NCBI RefSeq assembly: GCF_020535545.1
Contig: NZ_CP084752.1
Coordinates: forward strand, 248,001 to 312,000
Direction: 5' to 3'
Source: Roseateles sp. XES5
Lineage (GTDB): Bacteria; Pseudomonadota; Alphaproteobacteria; Rhizobiales; Rhizobiaceae
Length of the DNA stretch: 64,000 nt
Shown here: piece after piece, positions 55,409 through 62,527 of the stretch
Layout: each line of letters opens with the position of its first letter
How positions within the stretch are numbered: position 1 is the first letter of the stretch
Notes under the pieces: generated by a model
What the model saw: only the letters and a program-made list of their open reading frames with translations
What the model was told of the DNA's origin: nothing
Database searches by the model: none
Position numbers and translations under genes: made by a program

Positions 55409-56709
55409 ACTACCTTTCGCGGCACGAATGCCGGCTCGCGGCCCTTGGCCTTCGGCGCCTCATAGGCAACGCACATCAGGCCGAAGGCGTCGGCCGAATG
55501 GCTCGACCAGTCGTGGTCCGGCCCAAGGCCGATACCGCGCTCGTCGTCTTTCTTTTCGTGGTACCAGCCGAGCGCATCGCGCCCGCCTTCCGTGGTGTCG
55601 GCATGGAACCAGACCGCCGGAAACAGCCGGCGGGCGGCCTCGACGCGCATCTTGGCCGCGCCCCTGCCCTGGTTCGCAACGACGGTGACCGTGTAGCCGG
55701 CCTGCCGGAAGAACCCCTCGTAGCTGGCGTCATGCACCCGGTCGTGCGTCTCGCCGTCATGCGGCAGCCAGATCTGGCAGCGGTCCGGCGAATAGTCCTT
55801 TTCCCGCAGCCAGTTGAGATGGGCGGCGGCGGGCTGGCCCTGCGCCTCGTAATGGTCGAGGACGCGAATTTCCTTGCCGATGAACTGGGCGATCCAGATG
55901 ACGAAACTGTCGGCCCGCGCGCCCGTGCCGCCGATATCGACGAAGGCGCGCAGCGTCATCAGGGGATCGGCCGGCACCCGGCCGATGCGCCCTTCCTCCT
56001 TCGCCCGGGTGAGCGCGGCGGCAAAATAGGCGCCCTCCACCGTCGAGACGAAGGCGCCTTCCCAGATATGGGCATATTGTTCGGGGCGGTCTTTCATGTC
56101 GCGCTGGCGCTGGCGCTCCAGGATCGCCGGAAAGCGCGGATTGTCGCGAAAGTTCAGCTCGACGATCTTGTACCGGGCGTCGGATCCGGCGCGGAAGCGC
56201 CGGTTCGTGGCGCTCGTCTTGCGCTCCGGATTCCACGTCACCCACAGCTCGCTGTCCTCCTCGCGCAGCGTCGGGATCAGTTTCGTCCAGGCCTCGTCCG
56301 CCACGGGCTCGGCCTCGTCGACCCAGGCGAGAAGAATGCGCGCCTGCGATTTCACACTGTCGACGTTCCGATCGAGACCGAGAAAGGTGTAGTGGACCGC
56401 GCCGGGCAGGCCGGTCGTGCGGATATAGGTCTCGCCGATATCGAAATGCGCGGCCAGCCAGGGCTCTTCCTTGATGGCCTGGCGAACCTCCTCCAGCGAG
56501 GAATCGGCCAGCGTCTTCATGAGCTGGCGGCAGCACAGGATCTGGCCGCGCCGGCCGGCGGCGGCCCAGATATAGGCGCGCACGGCCGTCATCTTGGCAA
56601 AGGAGCGCGTCTTGCCCGAGCCGCGTCCGCCGTAAGCGCCCCTGATGTCGGCTTCTCCGCTGAAGACGGGAAGAAGCTTCGGCGGAAGGCTAACCTGCGC
56701 TGCCGTCAT
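55405..56709 (-). CDS. Terminase large subunit
   Basis: A 434-residue packaging motor with ATPase and nuclease domains. Walker A is GGRGSGKTRSFAKM near residue 28, and Walker B is RILLAWVDEAEPVADEAWTK. The nuclease acidic residues are expected around RAFVDIGGTGARADSF and near DHDWSSHSADAFGLM. Length and layout match PBSX/T4-like terminases. The start overlaps the small-subunit gene by 20 bp; the stop overlaps the portal start (ATGA). Confidence 0.93.
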   Translation of the reverse strand: MTAAQVSLPPKLLPVFSGEADIRGAYGGRGSGKTRSFAKMTAVRAYIWAAAGRRGQILCCRQLMKTLADSSLEEVRQAIKEEPWLAAHFDIGETYIRTTGLPGAVHYTFLGLDRNVDSVKSQARILLAWVDEAEPVADEAWTKLIPTLREEDSELWVTWNPERKTSATNRRFRAGSDARYKIVELNFRDNPRFPAILERQRQRDMKDRPEQYAHIWEGAFVSTVEGAYFAAALTRAKEEGRIGRVPADPLMTLRAFVDIGGTGARADSFVIWIAQFIGKEIRVLDHYEAQGQPAAAHLNWLREKDYSPDRCQIWLPHDGETHDRVHDASYEGFFRQAGYTVTVVANQGRGAAKMRVEAARRLFPAVWFHADTTEGGRDALGWYHEKKDDERGIGLGPDHDWSSHSADAFGLMCVAYEAPKAKGREPAFVPRKVV

Positions 56710-56992
56710 CGTCGGTCAGCGCCACAAGCTCGACGCGCGTCACCGCCTCGATGGGGCCGCCATCCTCGCCCGTCACCTGCATCGGCAGGACCTTGGCGAT
56801 GAGGCCGGCAAACACCTTCGGCTCGGCCTTGGCCAGAAAGACGCAATATCCCACAAGCCCGCCCTCGCCTTCACCATCGCTGCCCATCTCGGCGGCCGCC
56901 TCGAGAATGGCTTCCTTCAGCACCGCCGTCGCCTTGTTCAGCGCCGCAGGCCGGCGCCCGCTAGCAGCCTTCTTCCCGTCACGCACGGCCAT
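56690..56992 (-). CDS. Terminase small-subunit-like protein
   Basis: A 100-residue protein: a basic N-terminus (DGKKAASGRRPAALNKATAV), an Asp/Glu/Gly-rich turn, then GYCVFLAKAEPKVFAGLIAK and the conserved VLPMQVTGEDGGPIE. Proteins with this LPMQVTGEDG ending are regularly encoded just before PBSX-like large terminases and are thought to recognise the packaging site. An AAGGAAAG site precedes the ATG. Confidence 0.7.
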   Translation of the reverse strand: MAVRDGKKAASGRRPAALNKATAVLKEAILEAAAEMGSDGEGEGGLVGYCVFLAKAEPKVFAGLIAKVLPMQVTGEDGGPIEAVTRVELVALTDDDGSAG

Positions 56993-57109
56993 CAGCTTTC
57001 CTTCGAACGTCTTTCAGCCGCCGGATCAGGGCGCGAAAGCGCGACGGATTCGATTGTCTGGCAAGGATTGGCGCGCGGCCTGCGGCCGTTCCGCTCGTCG
57101 AAGCAGGGC

Positions 57110-57138
57110 AAAAACAAAAAAAGCGGCCCGAGGCCGCT
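57110..57138 (-). terminator. Intrinsic terminator A
   Basis: Read on the minus strand: AGCGGCC-TCG-GGCCGCT followed by a run of seven T and TGTTTTT. A textbook terminator 118 bp before the small terminase gene. Confidence 0.85.
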
Positions 57139-57177
57139 GCATGTCCGTAGATCCACGTATTCGACGTTACGATCTGT
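57114..57177 (-). ncRNA. Predicted ~65-nt small RNA, copy A
   Basis: The unit has a promoter (TTGACC, then TTAATT) upstream and terminator A at its end, with no plausible reading frame between. Its first part (CAGATCGTAACGTCGAATAC then GTGGATCTACGG) is closely repeated in copy B. The transcript start is inferred from the promoter position, so the 5' end is approximate. Confidence 0.5.
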
Positions 57178-57183
57178 GCAGGA

Positions 57184-57211
57184 AATTAAGCCGGTTCGCG
57201 GCAGCGGTCAA
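57184..57211 (-). promoter_or_regulatory. Promoter of small RNA copy A
   Basis: On the minus strand TTGACC (57211-57206), a 16-bp spacer, then TTAATT (57189-57184). The same arrangement and spacing recur before copy B. Confidence 0.5.
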
Positions 57212-57257
57212 AGGGTTCGCTTCTACGCGGGCGATCCTGTTTCTCATTCCGCATCAA

Positions 57258-57322
57258 ATAGGAAAGGCGGCCCCGGGGCCGCCTCGTCTCCATAAAGCCA
57301 CGTGTTGGACTTTACGATCTGC
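57258..57322 (-). ncRNA. Predicted ~65-nt small RNA, copy B
   Basis: Second copy of the unit: CAGATCGTAAAGTCCAACAC then GTGGCTTTATGG, between an identical-type promoter and terminator B. A possible inner stem CGTAAAG/CTTTATG is present here and partly kept in copy A (CGTA/TACG). The terminator stems differ in sequence but keep pairing, as expected of selected RNA structure. Confidence 0.5.
57261..57284 (-). terminator. Intrinsic terminator B
   Basis: AGGCGGCCCC/GGGGCCGCCT palindromic stem followed on the minus strand by TTTCCTATTT. Weaker T-run than terminator A. Confidence 0.7.
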
Positions 57323-57328
57323 GCAGGA

Positions 57329-57356
57329 AATTAAGCCGCGTCGCGGCGGCGGTCAA
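57329..57356 (-). promoter_or_regulatory. Promoter of small RNA copy B
   Basis: Minus strand TTGACC (57356-57351), a 16-bp spacer, TTAATT (57334-57329), matching the promoter of copy A. Confidence 0.5.
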
Positions 57357-57400
57357 CGGTTCGCTGGGCGCGGCCCGCCCCTGGTGCCGCCCGCATCAGA

Positions 57401-57427
57401 CAAGAAAGGCGGCCCCCGGGCCGCCTT
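57401..57427 (-). terminator. Intrinsic terminator C, end of the early operon
   Basis: AAGGCGGCCC-GG-GGGCCGCCTT-type stem followed on the minus strand by TTCTTGTCTG, 62 bp after the stop of the 193-residue gene. It would separate early transcripts from the small RNAs and the late operon. Confidence 0.75.
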
Positions 57428-57488
57428 CTCTGCGTCAAGCGCTCTCTTCACAAAGACAAGGACAGGACCTTGCGTTCTGCGCGGACAA

Positions 57489-58070
57489 TCAGGCTGCGGC
57501 GCGGCGGCGGTCGAGGCCCCGGTAGTGGCGCGCAAGGGCGTTGCCGACGATGCGCAGGTCGCCGATCATATAGGGCAGGTCCCGGTCCTCGATGACGATA
57601 TGCTGCACGACGGCCCAGAGGTTGGCGCCCGGGTGCTCGTCCTGCGCCCGCTGGATGGCGGCGCGGGCGGCAAGGTAGCGCTGGCGGATGCGCGCCTTGC
57701 CCTCCGCGTCGTCGGTGCCCGAGGCTCCGCCCTCGCCCCGGCGCAGCAGGCTGTCGGGCGCGTTGATCGACAGCATGTATTGCTCGCGGCAGGCGGCAAA
57801 GCGCGTCAGCGCCTCGTACTGGTCGGAGGCGATGCCGCCGCCTTCCTGGCCGAGAAGGGAAAGCCGCCCCATGACGCTGGCGGCCTCGGCGGTGCTGGCA
57901 TCACGCGCGCAAAGGCCGAAAATCTTCATTCTGGCGGCCCGCGCCACCGCATCGGGCGCCTCGCCCGGCGTCTTCGCGCGGGAGATCGCGCCGCTGTCCG
58001 TGCGCGCCACCCCGGTCCTCGGCTTGCGGCCCGCCCGCTTGCGACTGCGCTTTTCTGCCTTGCTGGCCAT
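57489..58070 (-). CDS. Hypothetical phage protein upstream of the terminase region
   Basis: A 193-residue basic protein (KAEKRSRKRAGRKPRTGVAR) with a helical C-terminal half (RYLAARAAIQRAQDEHPGAN; LRIVGNALARHYRGLDRRRA). The start at 58070 follows an AGGAGAC site 3 bp after the GcrA-like gene. The basic tail suggests DNA or RNA contact; the last gene before terminator C is a classic place for a late-gene regulator, but no motif proves this. Confidence 0.6.
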   Translation of the reverse strand: MASKAEKRSRKRAGRKPRTGVARTDSGAISRAKTPGEAPDAVARAARMKIFGLCARDASTAEAASVMGRLSLLGQEGGGIASDQYEALTRFAACREQYMLSINAPDSLLRRGEGGASGTDDAEGKARIRQRYLAARAAIQRAQDEHPGANLWAVVQHIVIEDRDLPYMIGDLRIVGNALARHYRGLDRRRAAA

Positions 58071-58072
58071 GG

Positions 58073-58636
58073 TCAGGTCTCCTTGCCGTTTGAAAGGGGT
58101 TTTTCGAGAAGGGAAATGCGGGGCAGGCTGACGACCGCACCCGAAATCGTGACGTAGGGCACCCGCTCCACCCAGCGGTCGCCGACGAAGGATCGTTTGC
58201 GGGCGGGCGCCGGCGCGGCGGCCTCGGCGACAACCGGCACGGCCGGTGCCTCGAAGAGATCGCGGCGCCTGCGGGCGAGGTTTTCGACGGTCGCCTTCTT
58301 CACGCCGATGACCTCGGCAATGGCCTTCATCGTCATGCCGCCGCGGCGCAGGCGAATGCAGGTCGCGATGGCCTCGGCCGTCCACGGCCCCGCCTTCGGC
58401 ATCGGGATTGCGCTTGCCGTCTTCGGCGGAAAGAGGTGCCGGTTGCGGGCGGCCATGCCGGAAAAGCTGCCGCGCGAAATGCCGAACTGCCTTGCGATAC
58501 GGGTGGAGGTCTCGCCCCCGGCCCACAGGCGCGCGGCCTGCGCCATGGTCTCCTGCGTCCAGACGATCGCCCGGTCCGCCTTGCGGATACGGCCCCTCTC
58601 TCCCGTCGGGGCGCCGGTCTTTGCCACGGTGCTCAT
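58073..58636 (-). CDS. GcrA-like regulator with two helix-turn-helix units
   Basis: A 187-residue protein with two similar HTH segments. The first is WTQETMAQAARLWAGGETST followed by RIARQFGISRGSFSGMAARN. The second is WTAEAIATCIRLRRGGMTMK followed by AIAEVIGVKKATVENLARRR. The first resembles GcrA, the alphaproteobacterial cell-cycle activator that reads methylated GANTC sites. The C-terminal ~40 residues may bind polymerase. An ATGA overlap links it to the upstream gene. A role as phage late-gene or host cell-cycle regulator is inferred. Confidence 0.65.
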   Translation of the reverse strand: MSTVAKTGAPTGERGRIRKADRAIVWTQETMAQAARLWAGGETSTRIARQFGISRGSFSGMAARNRHLFPPKTASAIPMPKAGPWTAEAIATCIRLRRGGMTMKAIAEVIGVKKATVENLARRRRDLFEAPAVPVVAEAAAPAPARKRSFVGDRWVERVPYVTISGAVVSLPRISLLEKPLSNGKET

Positions 58637-59079
58637 GCTGCGCTCCCGTGCCTGAAACCCGCGACGAGCCGGCGCACCCGCGCCACCGTCGCCGGGTCCT
58701 TCGCGGCCGGCGCGGCGGCAAGCGCCGCATGGGCCTCGCGCTTGCGAACGAGATCCTCGCGGTATTTGCCCGCCTCCGCCCGCGCGCGGCGGGCAAGCTC
58801 GGCCGGGCGCGGCATGAAGGCATAGTCCATGTCGGCATATTCGCCCTGGCGAATGCGGCGCATGGCGTCCCTGAGCCCCGCCTTCGGCACCGTGCGCAGC
58901 GCCAGCGCATAGGCCGCGACGAGCTCGCCGGCCGGAATGCCCGTGGGCACCGCCATGCCGGCCCGCTTCATCGCATCGATGCAGGCGGCGACGGCCTCGG
59001 TTGTTACGGGGGAAAGATCATCTGTCAGCGCAGTGATCTCGCGCTGCAAGGTCGAGCGTGTTTCCGGTAAAGTCGTCAT
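58633..59079 (-). CDS. Hypothetical phage early protein
   Basis: A 148-residue, largely helical protein (MTTLPETRSTLQREITALTD; DYAFMPRPAELARRARAEAG). The first 62 bp overlap the end of the upstream replication gene in another frame. Its stop overlaps the next start (ATGA). The central MPRPAELARRAR resembles replisome-loader-type phage proteins, but I cannot name it. Confidence 0.6.
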   Translation of the reverse strand: MTTLPETRSTLQREITALTDDLSPVTTEAVAACIDAMKRAGMAVPTGIPAGELVAAYALALRTVPKAGLRDAMRRIRQGEYADMDYAFMPRPAELARRARAEAGKYREDLVRKREAHAALAAAPAAKDPATVARVRRLVAGFRHGSAA

Positions 59080-59818
59080 CGGTGGTGCGTCCCAATACTT
59101 TGTCGATTTCGCGTTGGCAGTCGTCCTGGTGCTGCTGGAAGGCGGATTTGCGCGGCGGCGCCTGCGGCCGGTTCTGCGGCCTTTGCCGGCGATCCAGCCA
59201 TTCCGGCTCGAAGCCCTGCCAGCCATTGGCGATCATCGCGTCGGCGGCGGCAGCGGGGTCCGGGCAGGCGGCGAACTTGCGGGCAAGGAGCCGGGCGGCA
59301 TGGGCGGTGAGCGGCTTGCGCAGGCTCCGCCGATGGTCCAGCACCGCCTCGACCCGGTCGGCATCGAGCACGGCGGACAGCGCCTCCCCCGACGTGCGCT
59401 GGTCATCCGAACGCAGTGAGGATGTCTCTGGTGTGCTGGTGCCTTTAGTGCGTCGGGCTTGCGTCCGCGCTGCGTCTCGCGGAGGGCCGCCTTCCTGATA
59501 TTTCGTGTAATTGCAGATGGTTATCTGCGTCTTTCCCGCGTCCGTGCGCGTTACCACCATGCCGTGGTCCTCCAGCAGCTTCAGGAAGGTCCGCACGCGC
59601 TTGTCCGACTTCCAGTTCCACGCCGCGGCAAGGCCGCGCAGCGTCACGAACAGCGCGCCGACCGGAACGGTCACGACCTGCGATCCGATGCGGTGCTGCG
59701 TCGGCGCCCAGGCCGCATGGGCGATCAGCCACAGCCAGGCATCGCTCGGCGACCGTTCGGCATCGGCAAACAGCGGATGATCGAGCAGGGAGGCCTGGAT
59801 ACGAACCCACCGCGTCAT
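59018..59818 (-). CDS. Phage replication-type protein with winged-helix N-terminus
   Basis: A 266-residue protein. The N-terminal ~110 residues (MTRWVRIQASLLDHPLFADA; GLAAAWNWKSDKRVRTFLKL; LLEDHGMVVTRTDAGKTQIT) form the winged-helix seen in phage O/DnaD-like replication initiators. A low-complexity linker and a C-terminal basic region (HAARLLARKFAACPDPAAAA) follow. It probably binds the phage origin or loads helicase. The start overlaps the RusA gene stop (ATGA). Confidence 0.7.
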   Translation of the reverse strand: MTRWVRIQASLLDHPLFADAERSPSDAWLWLIAHAAWAPTQHRIGSQVVTVPVGALFVTLRGLAAAWNWKSDKRVRTFLKLLEDHGMVVTRTDAGKTQITICNYTKYQEGGPPRDAARTQARRTKGTSTPETSSLRSDDQRTSGEALSAVLDADRVEAVLDHRRSLRKPLTAHAARLLARKFAACPDPAAAADAMIANGWQGFEPEWLDRRQRPQNRPQAPPRKSAFQQHQDDCQREIDKVLGRTTDDDFTGNTLDLAARDHCADR

Positions 59819-60162
59819 GGCGCACCCTCCCCGGCTTCGAGGAGAACGATGCAGGCGGCCGGCAGGCCGGCATTCCAATGCAGGCAAAGCTGCGCGCAGA
59901 GGTTCGCATCGCGGATCACGCCATGGTGCTCCAGGCAGGCGAGCACGGCCTTCGCCCGCTGGTCGAGATCGTCCCGCACGCTCCGGCGGCGCAGCGCAAT
60001 CGACAGGCGGAAAGGCCCGGCTATCGGCGCCGCCGGCGGCTGGATGCGGCTTCCCGCCCGGTCGCACCACCGTCGATAGGCGGGCGACAGGCGAAGATCC
60101 GTGTCGCCGCCGGCAGAAGGCGACCGGCGCGCGGGCGGATATGGAAGGGCGATGCGGATCAT
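59815..60162 (-). CDS. RusA-like Holliday junction endonuclease
   Basis: A 115-residue nuclease: MIRIALPYPPARRSPSAGGD at the start, YRRW in the middle, and the conserved core RRRSVRDDLDQRAKAVLACL followed by EHHGVIRDANLC. The aspartates in DDLD and IRDAN correspond to the acidic metal site of RusA. It resolves branched DNA during phage replication and before packaging. The start at 60162 was chosen at the typical MIRI N-terminus. Confidence 0.75.
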   Translation of the reverse strand: MIRIALPYPPARRSPSAGGDTDLRLSPAYRRWCDRAGSRIQPPAAPIAGPFRLSIALRRRSVRDDLDQRAKAVLACLEHHGVIRDANLCAQLCLHWNAGLPAACIVLLEAGEGAP

Positions 60163-60231
60163 GCGCGCACCTGCCTTTCGGGGGGATGGCACGCGCTGGC
60201 CGTGCGGAGACGACGGCGTTTGTTCCACCCG

Positions 60232-60259
60232 TTGCAGCCCCTCCCGCTTTTGCTAGAGT
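60232..60259 (+). promoter_or_regulatory. Promoter of the plus-strand cargo gene
   Basis: TTGCAG at 60232-60237, a 16-bp spacer, and an extended -10 TGCTAGAGT ending at 60259, 7 bp before the ATG. The transcript would be almost leaderless. Confidence 0.5.
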
Positions 60260-60266
60260 GCCCGTC

Positions 60267-61256
60267 ATGGGGCGATGGGCGCGCATGGGCGGCATGGCGG
60301 CGGCAGCCGGACGGGTCTCGAACGACCGGGCGGCGGCGCTGATCCGTTTCGTCGAGGCCAATCCCGTCTTCCATGCCCTGAAGATCCTCGGCGGCACGGT
60401 CGGCTTCATCGTCGTGCTCGCGACCGCGATCCAGATCTGGATCGATATCGACGACCGCCGCGACGAACGGGCCGAGCGCCGCGAGGACGCCATCGAGCGG
60501 GCCTGGAACCGCCTGTTGCGCCCGGCGGTGGGCAATACCGGCAAGGGTCAGGCCATATCGCTTCTGGTGCGCGAAGGCGTGCCGCTCGACGGCGTGGATC
60601 TCTCCTGCGCCGCCATCGGCCGCTGGGCGGAGGGTGCCTGCGTCCAGCCCGTGGTCTTCGCCGGGATGGAGATGCACTCGGACCGGCACGCACCGATGAC
60701 CTTCGAGCGGAACGTGCCGAATCTCGCGACGGGGGTCGATTTCTCCCATGCCATCATTCAGGGCGCGTCGATCCGCAATTTCACGCTGACGGGAACGTTC
60801 ACCGCCGCCGTCATTCGCGATGCGAGGTTCATCCGCTCGCGGCTGCAGCTCGATCTTGCCGGCGCGGAGATCCGGCGAAGCGCCTTCGCGCTTTCCTCGG
60901 TGCATCTCGACGGGACGCCTCCCGCCCTCTACGGCGTGGATGTCAGCGGCGCCCTCGCGCCCTGGATTTTCGATCTCGACAAGGACGCGCTGCAGCGTCT
61001 GGTCGCCTGGGCGGACATGCCGCCCGCCGCGGCGCAGGAAACGAGCCTGCAGAAACGCGAGGAGGTGCTGGAAGCCATCATGTTGTGCGATCCAGAATGG
61101 ACCGAGGGGGGCAGCCGCAGCGCCTACGAAGACCGCACCTCGCTCGTCGATCGCTACCATCCGCTGCTCGGCTGGCGCTGCGGGGACATGACGCTTGCCG
61201 CGGCGCGCACAGCCTATCCCGCAGCCTATAGGGCGGTTCTCGCGCCGTCGCCATAG
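60267..61256 (+). CDS. Membrane-anchored lysogenic cargo (moron) protein
   Basis: A 329-residue protein with one N-terminal membrane helix (LGGTVGFIVVLATAIQIWID), then a charged linker and a ~220-residue domain with pentapeptide-like loops (GVDFSHAIIQGASIRNFTLT; AEIRRSAFALSSVHLDGTPP). It is the only gene on the plus strand between the repressor and the tRNA and has its own promoter, so it can be expressed in the lysogen. That pattern marks phage 'moron' genes that alter the host. No family recognised; superinfection immunity is one option. Confidence 0.65.
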   Translation: MGRWARMGGMAAAAGRVSNDRAAALIRFVEANPVFHALKILGGTVGFIVVLATAIQIWIDIDDRRDERAERREDAIERAWNRLLRPAVGNTGKGQAISLLVREGVPLDGVDLSCAAIGRWAEGACVQPVVFAGMEMHSDRHAPMTFERNVPNLATGVDFSHAIIQGASIRNFTLTGTFTAAVIRDARFIRSRLQLDLAGAEIRRSAFALSSVHLDGTPPALYGVDVSGALAPWIFDLDKDALQRLVAWADMPPAAAQETSLQKREEVLEAIMLCDPEWTEGGSRSAYEDRTSLVDRYHPLLGWRCGDMTLAAARTAYPAAYRAVLAPSP

Positions 61257-61261
61257 GGGCA

Positions 61262-61438
61262 TCATGCGCCCGCCCTCGCGTTTTCCGGGCGGCGCTCGCG
61301 CGTCGCCACATAGGCGCGCAGGTCCTGCAGCTTTGTCAGCCGGTCGCGCTGCGTGGCGTTTCCCGCCCCGCCGATGCGGGCGCGCAGGCTGCGGATTTCG
61401 TCGTCCAGAAAGACGACGAGCAGATGCGGTTCGGTCAT
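61262..61438 (-). CDS. Small helical phage protein (58 residues)
   Basis: MTEPHLLVVFLDDEIRSLRA, then a coiled helix and a basic tail. Its ATG overlaps the stop of the 50-residue frame upstream (ATGA). The same frame is open as far as 61879, so this could instead be the C-terminus of a 205-residue protein. The short form looks better because its start is well composed. Confidence 0.5.
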   Translation of the reverse strand: MTEPHLLVVFLDDEIRSLRARIGGAGNATQRDRLTKLQDLRAYVATRERRPENARAGA

Positions 61439-61587
61439 CGGCCGGGCCTCCGTGCCGGCCAGGGCCGGCCTCGCCTGTCCTCGGCCGCGACCGGCGCATG
61501 GGCGGTTGCGGCCTGTTTCCCGCGCCTTGCCGGGGGCGGGCCGACGGCAGCTGTCGGTCTGGTCCTGAAGATATCTGCTGGGCGCAT
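61435..61587 (-). CDS. Possible 50-residue phage protein
   Basis: MRPADIFRTRPTAAVGPPPA followed by a basic, proline-rich tail. Supported mainly by its ATGA overlap with the downstream gene. Composition is compatible with a non-coding shadow, so confidence is low. Confidence 0.3.
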   Translation of the reverse strand: MRPADIFRTRPTAAVGPPPARRGKQAATAHAPVAAEDRRGRPWPARRPGR

Positions 61588-61875
61588 GATTGCGATTTCC
61601 CGTTGAAGGTTGCGATGGGCCGTCGGCTCCTGCCTCGAAATGCCAGGAGCCGGAACGGCATGGGCTTGGGACGCGCCGCCTCTCCGACGGGCACGCCGGG
61701 ACCGGCGATGCCGCCGTTTCGTTCGGCGTCCGCATGGGCAAGCGCACCGGAAACGCGGCCCGGCGCGACACAGGAGCGCGGGCGCGACGGCGCCTGCGCG
61801 ATGCGGCACCGGCGAAAGGTGCCTGAAGCTGGGAGAGGCGCGGCCGAGGGAGGAGGCAGCCGCGCCTCTCGTCGG
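61588..61875. other. Uncertain region of the early operon
   Basis: About 290 bp. On the minus strand the frame starting at 61879 (MTDERRGCLLPRPRLSQLQA) begins with an ATGA overlap to the upstream gene and continues without a stop to 61262. Its composition (many Arg/Pro) is not convincing. Either a real 205-residue protein or a gene decayed here. Confidence 0.35.
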
Positions 61876-62064
61876 TCATCGCGCGAAGGGGGATCGCTGC
61901 GATGGACCGAAGGGGAAATGGCCTTCCGGCGCGCCGGCCTCGTCGTCGCGGGCCTCGTCGTCCTCGGCATGCTGCTTCAGCAAGGCCCGGGCGAGCAGGA
62001 CGACGACGGCGCCGGTGACGAGCGCGGCAAACACGGCGAGCAGGACAAGGGTCAGCATGGTCAT
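61876..62064 (-). CDS. Small single-helix membrane protein of the early operon
   Basis: A 62-residue protein with one N-terminal membrane helix (LTLVLLAVFAALVTGAVVVL) and an acidic-then-basic cytoplasmic tail (KQHAEDDEARDDEAG). Overlaps the upstream gene's stop (ATGA at 62061-62064). Could modulate the host envelope; function unknown. Confidence 0.6.
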   Translation of the reverse strand: MTMLTLVLLAVFAALVTGAVVVLLARALLKQHAEDDEARDDEAGAPEGHFPFGPSQRSPFAR

Positions 62065-62207
62065 GCCCCGCCCCTTTCCAGCGCCTTGCGCCGGGCAATC
62101 TCGCGTTCGGCGGCCTCACGATTGCGGCCGGAGACCGCGCCGATCTCGGGATCGACGATGATCGTCGTGCCGTCCTCGGTGGTGATGATGGAGCGGGGCC
62201 GGTTCAT
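62061..62207 (-). CDS. 48-residue phage early protein
   Basis: MNRPRSIITTEDGTTIIVDP, then a charged helix (REAAEREIARRKALERGG). ATGA overlaps with genes on both sides support it as a coding unit. Function unknown. Confidence 0.5.
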   Translation of the reverse strand: MNRPRSIITTEDGTTIIVDPEIGAVSGRNREAAEREIARRKALERGGA

Positions 62208-62527
62208 GCGGACACCTCGTCGAGCAGGGGTGTTTCGCGCCCGGCATCGCCGAAAATCGAAAAGGCCGCGGCGATATCGCAATCCAGCTTGCCGAGGCGG
62301 CGCGCGCGCTCGAGAGCGGTGGCAAGGTCGGCACGCCGGTGCTGCGCAGGGCCCCTTGCAAGGAAGGTCCGCCCATGGCGATGGCCGAAATCCAGCACCG
62401 CGGCGCGGGTCGCGCCGACATTGGCGGCGATGTGCCGTCCGCTGAGACCAAGCTCGATGCCGCCGTCGATCTGGGCAAGTTTCTGCTGCGTCGAAGCGCA
62501 GGCCCACCAGGACAGTTTCTGCGTCAT
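62204..62527 (-). CDS. Phage early protein with HTH-like segment
   Basis: A 107-residue protein starting MTQKLSWWACASTQQKLAQI, with GGIELGLSGRHIAANVGATR and AAVLDFGHRHGRTF suggesting a helix-turn-helix of the GcrA-like kind. ATGA overlaps on both sides. It is probably a small DNA-binding regulator; the target is unknown. Confidence 0.55.
   Translation of the reverse strand: MTQKLSWWACASTQQKLAQIDGGIELGLSGRHIAANVGATRAAVLDFGHRHGRTFLARGPAQHRRADLATALERARRLGKLDCDIAAAFSIFGDAGRETPLLDEVSA

Noticed and set aside
53195..55465. 756-residue plus-strand frame across the portal gene
   Set aside because: Antisense shadow of the portal; composition (His, Arg, Gly, Val) is typical of such shadows.
57110..57427. 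Considered as a small CRISPR array
   Set aside because: Only two similar copies, long and unlike CRISPR repeats, each ending in a terminator; no cas genes nearby.
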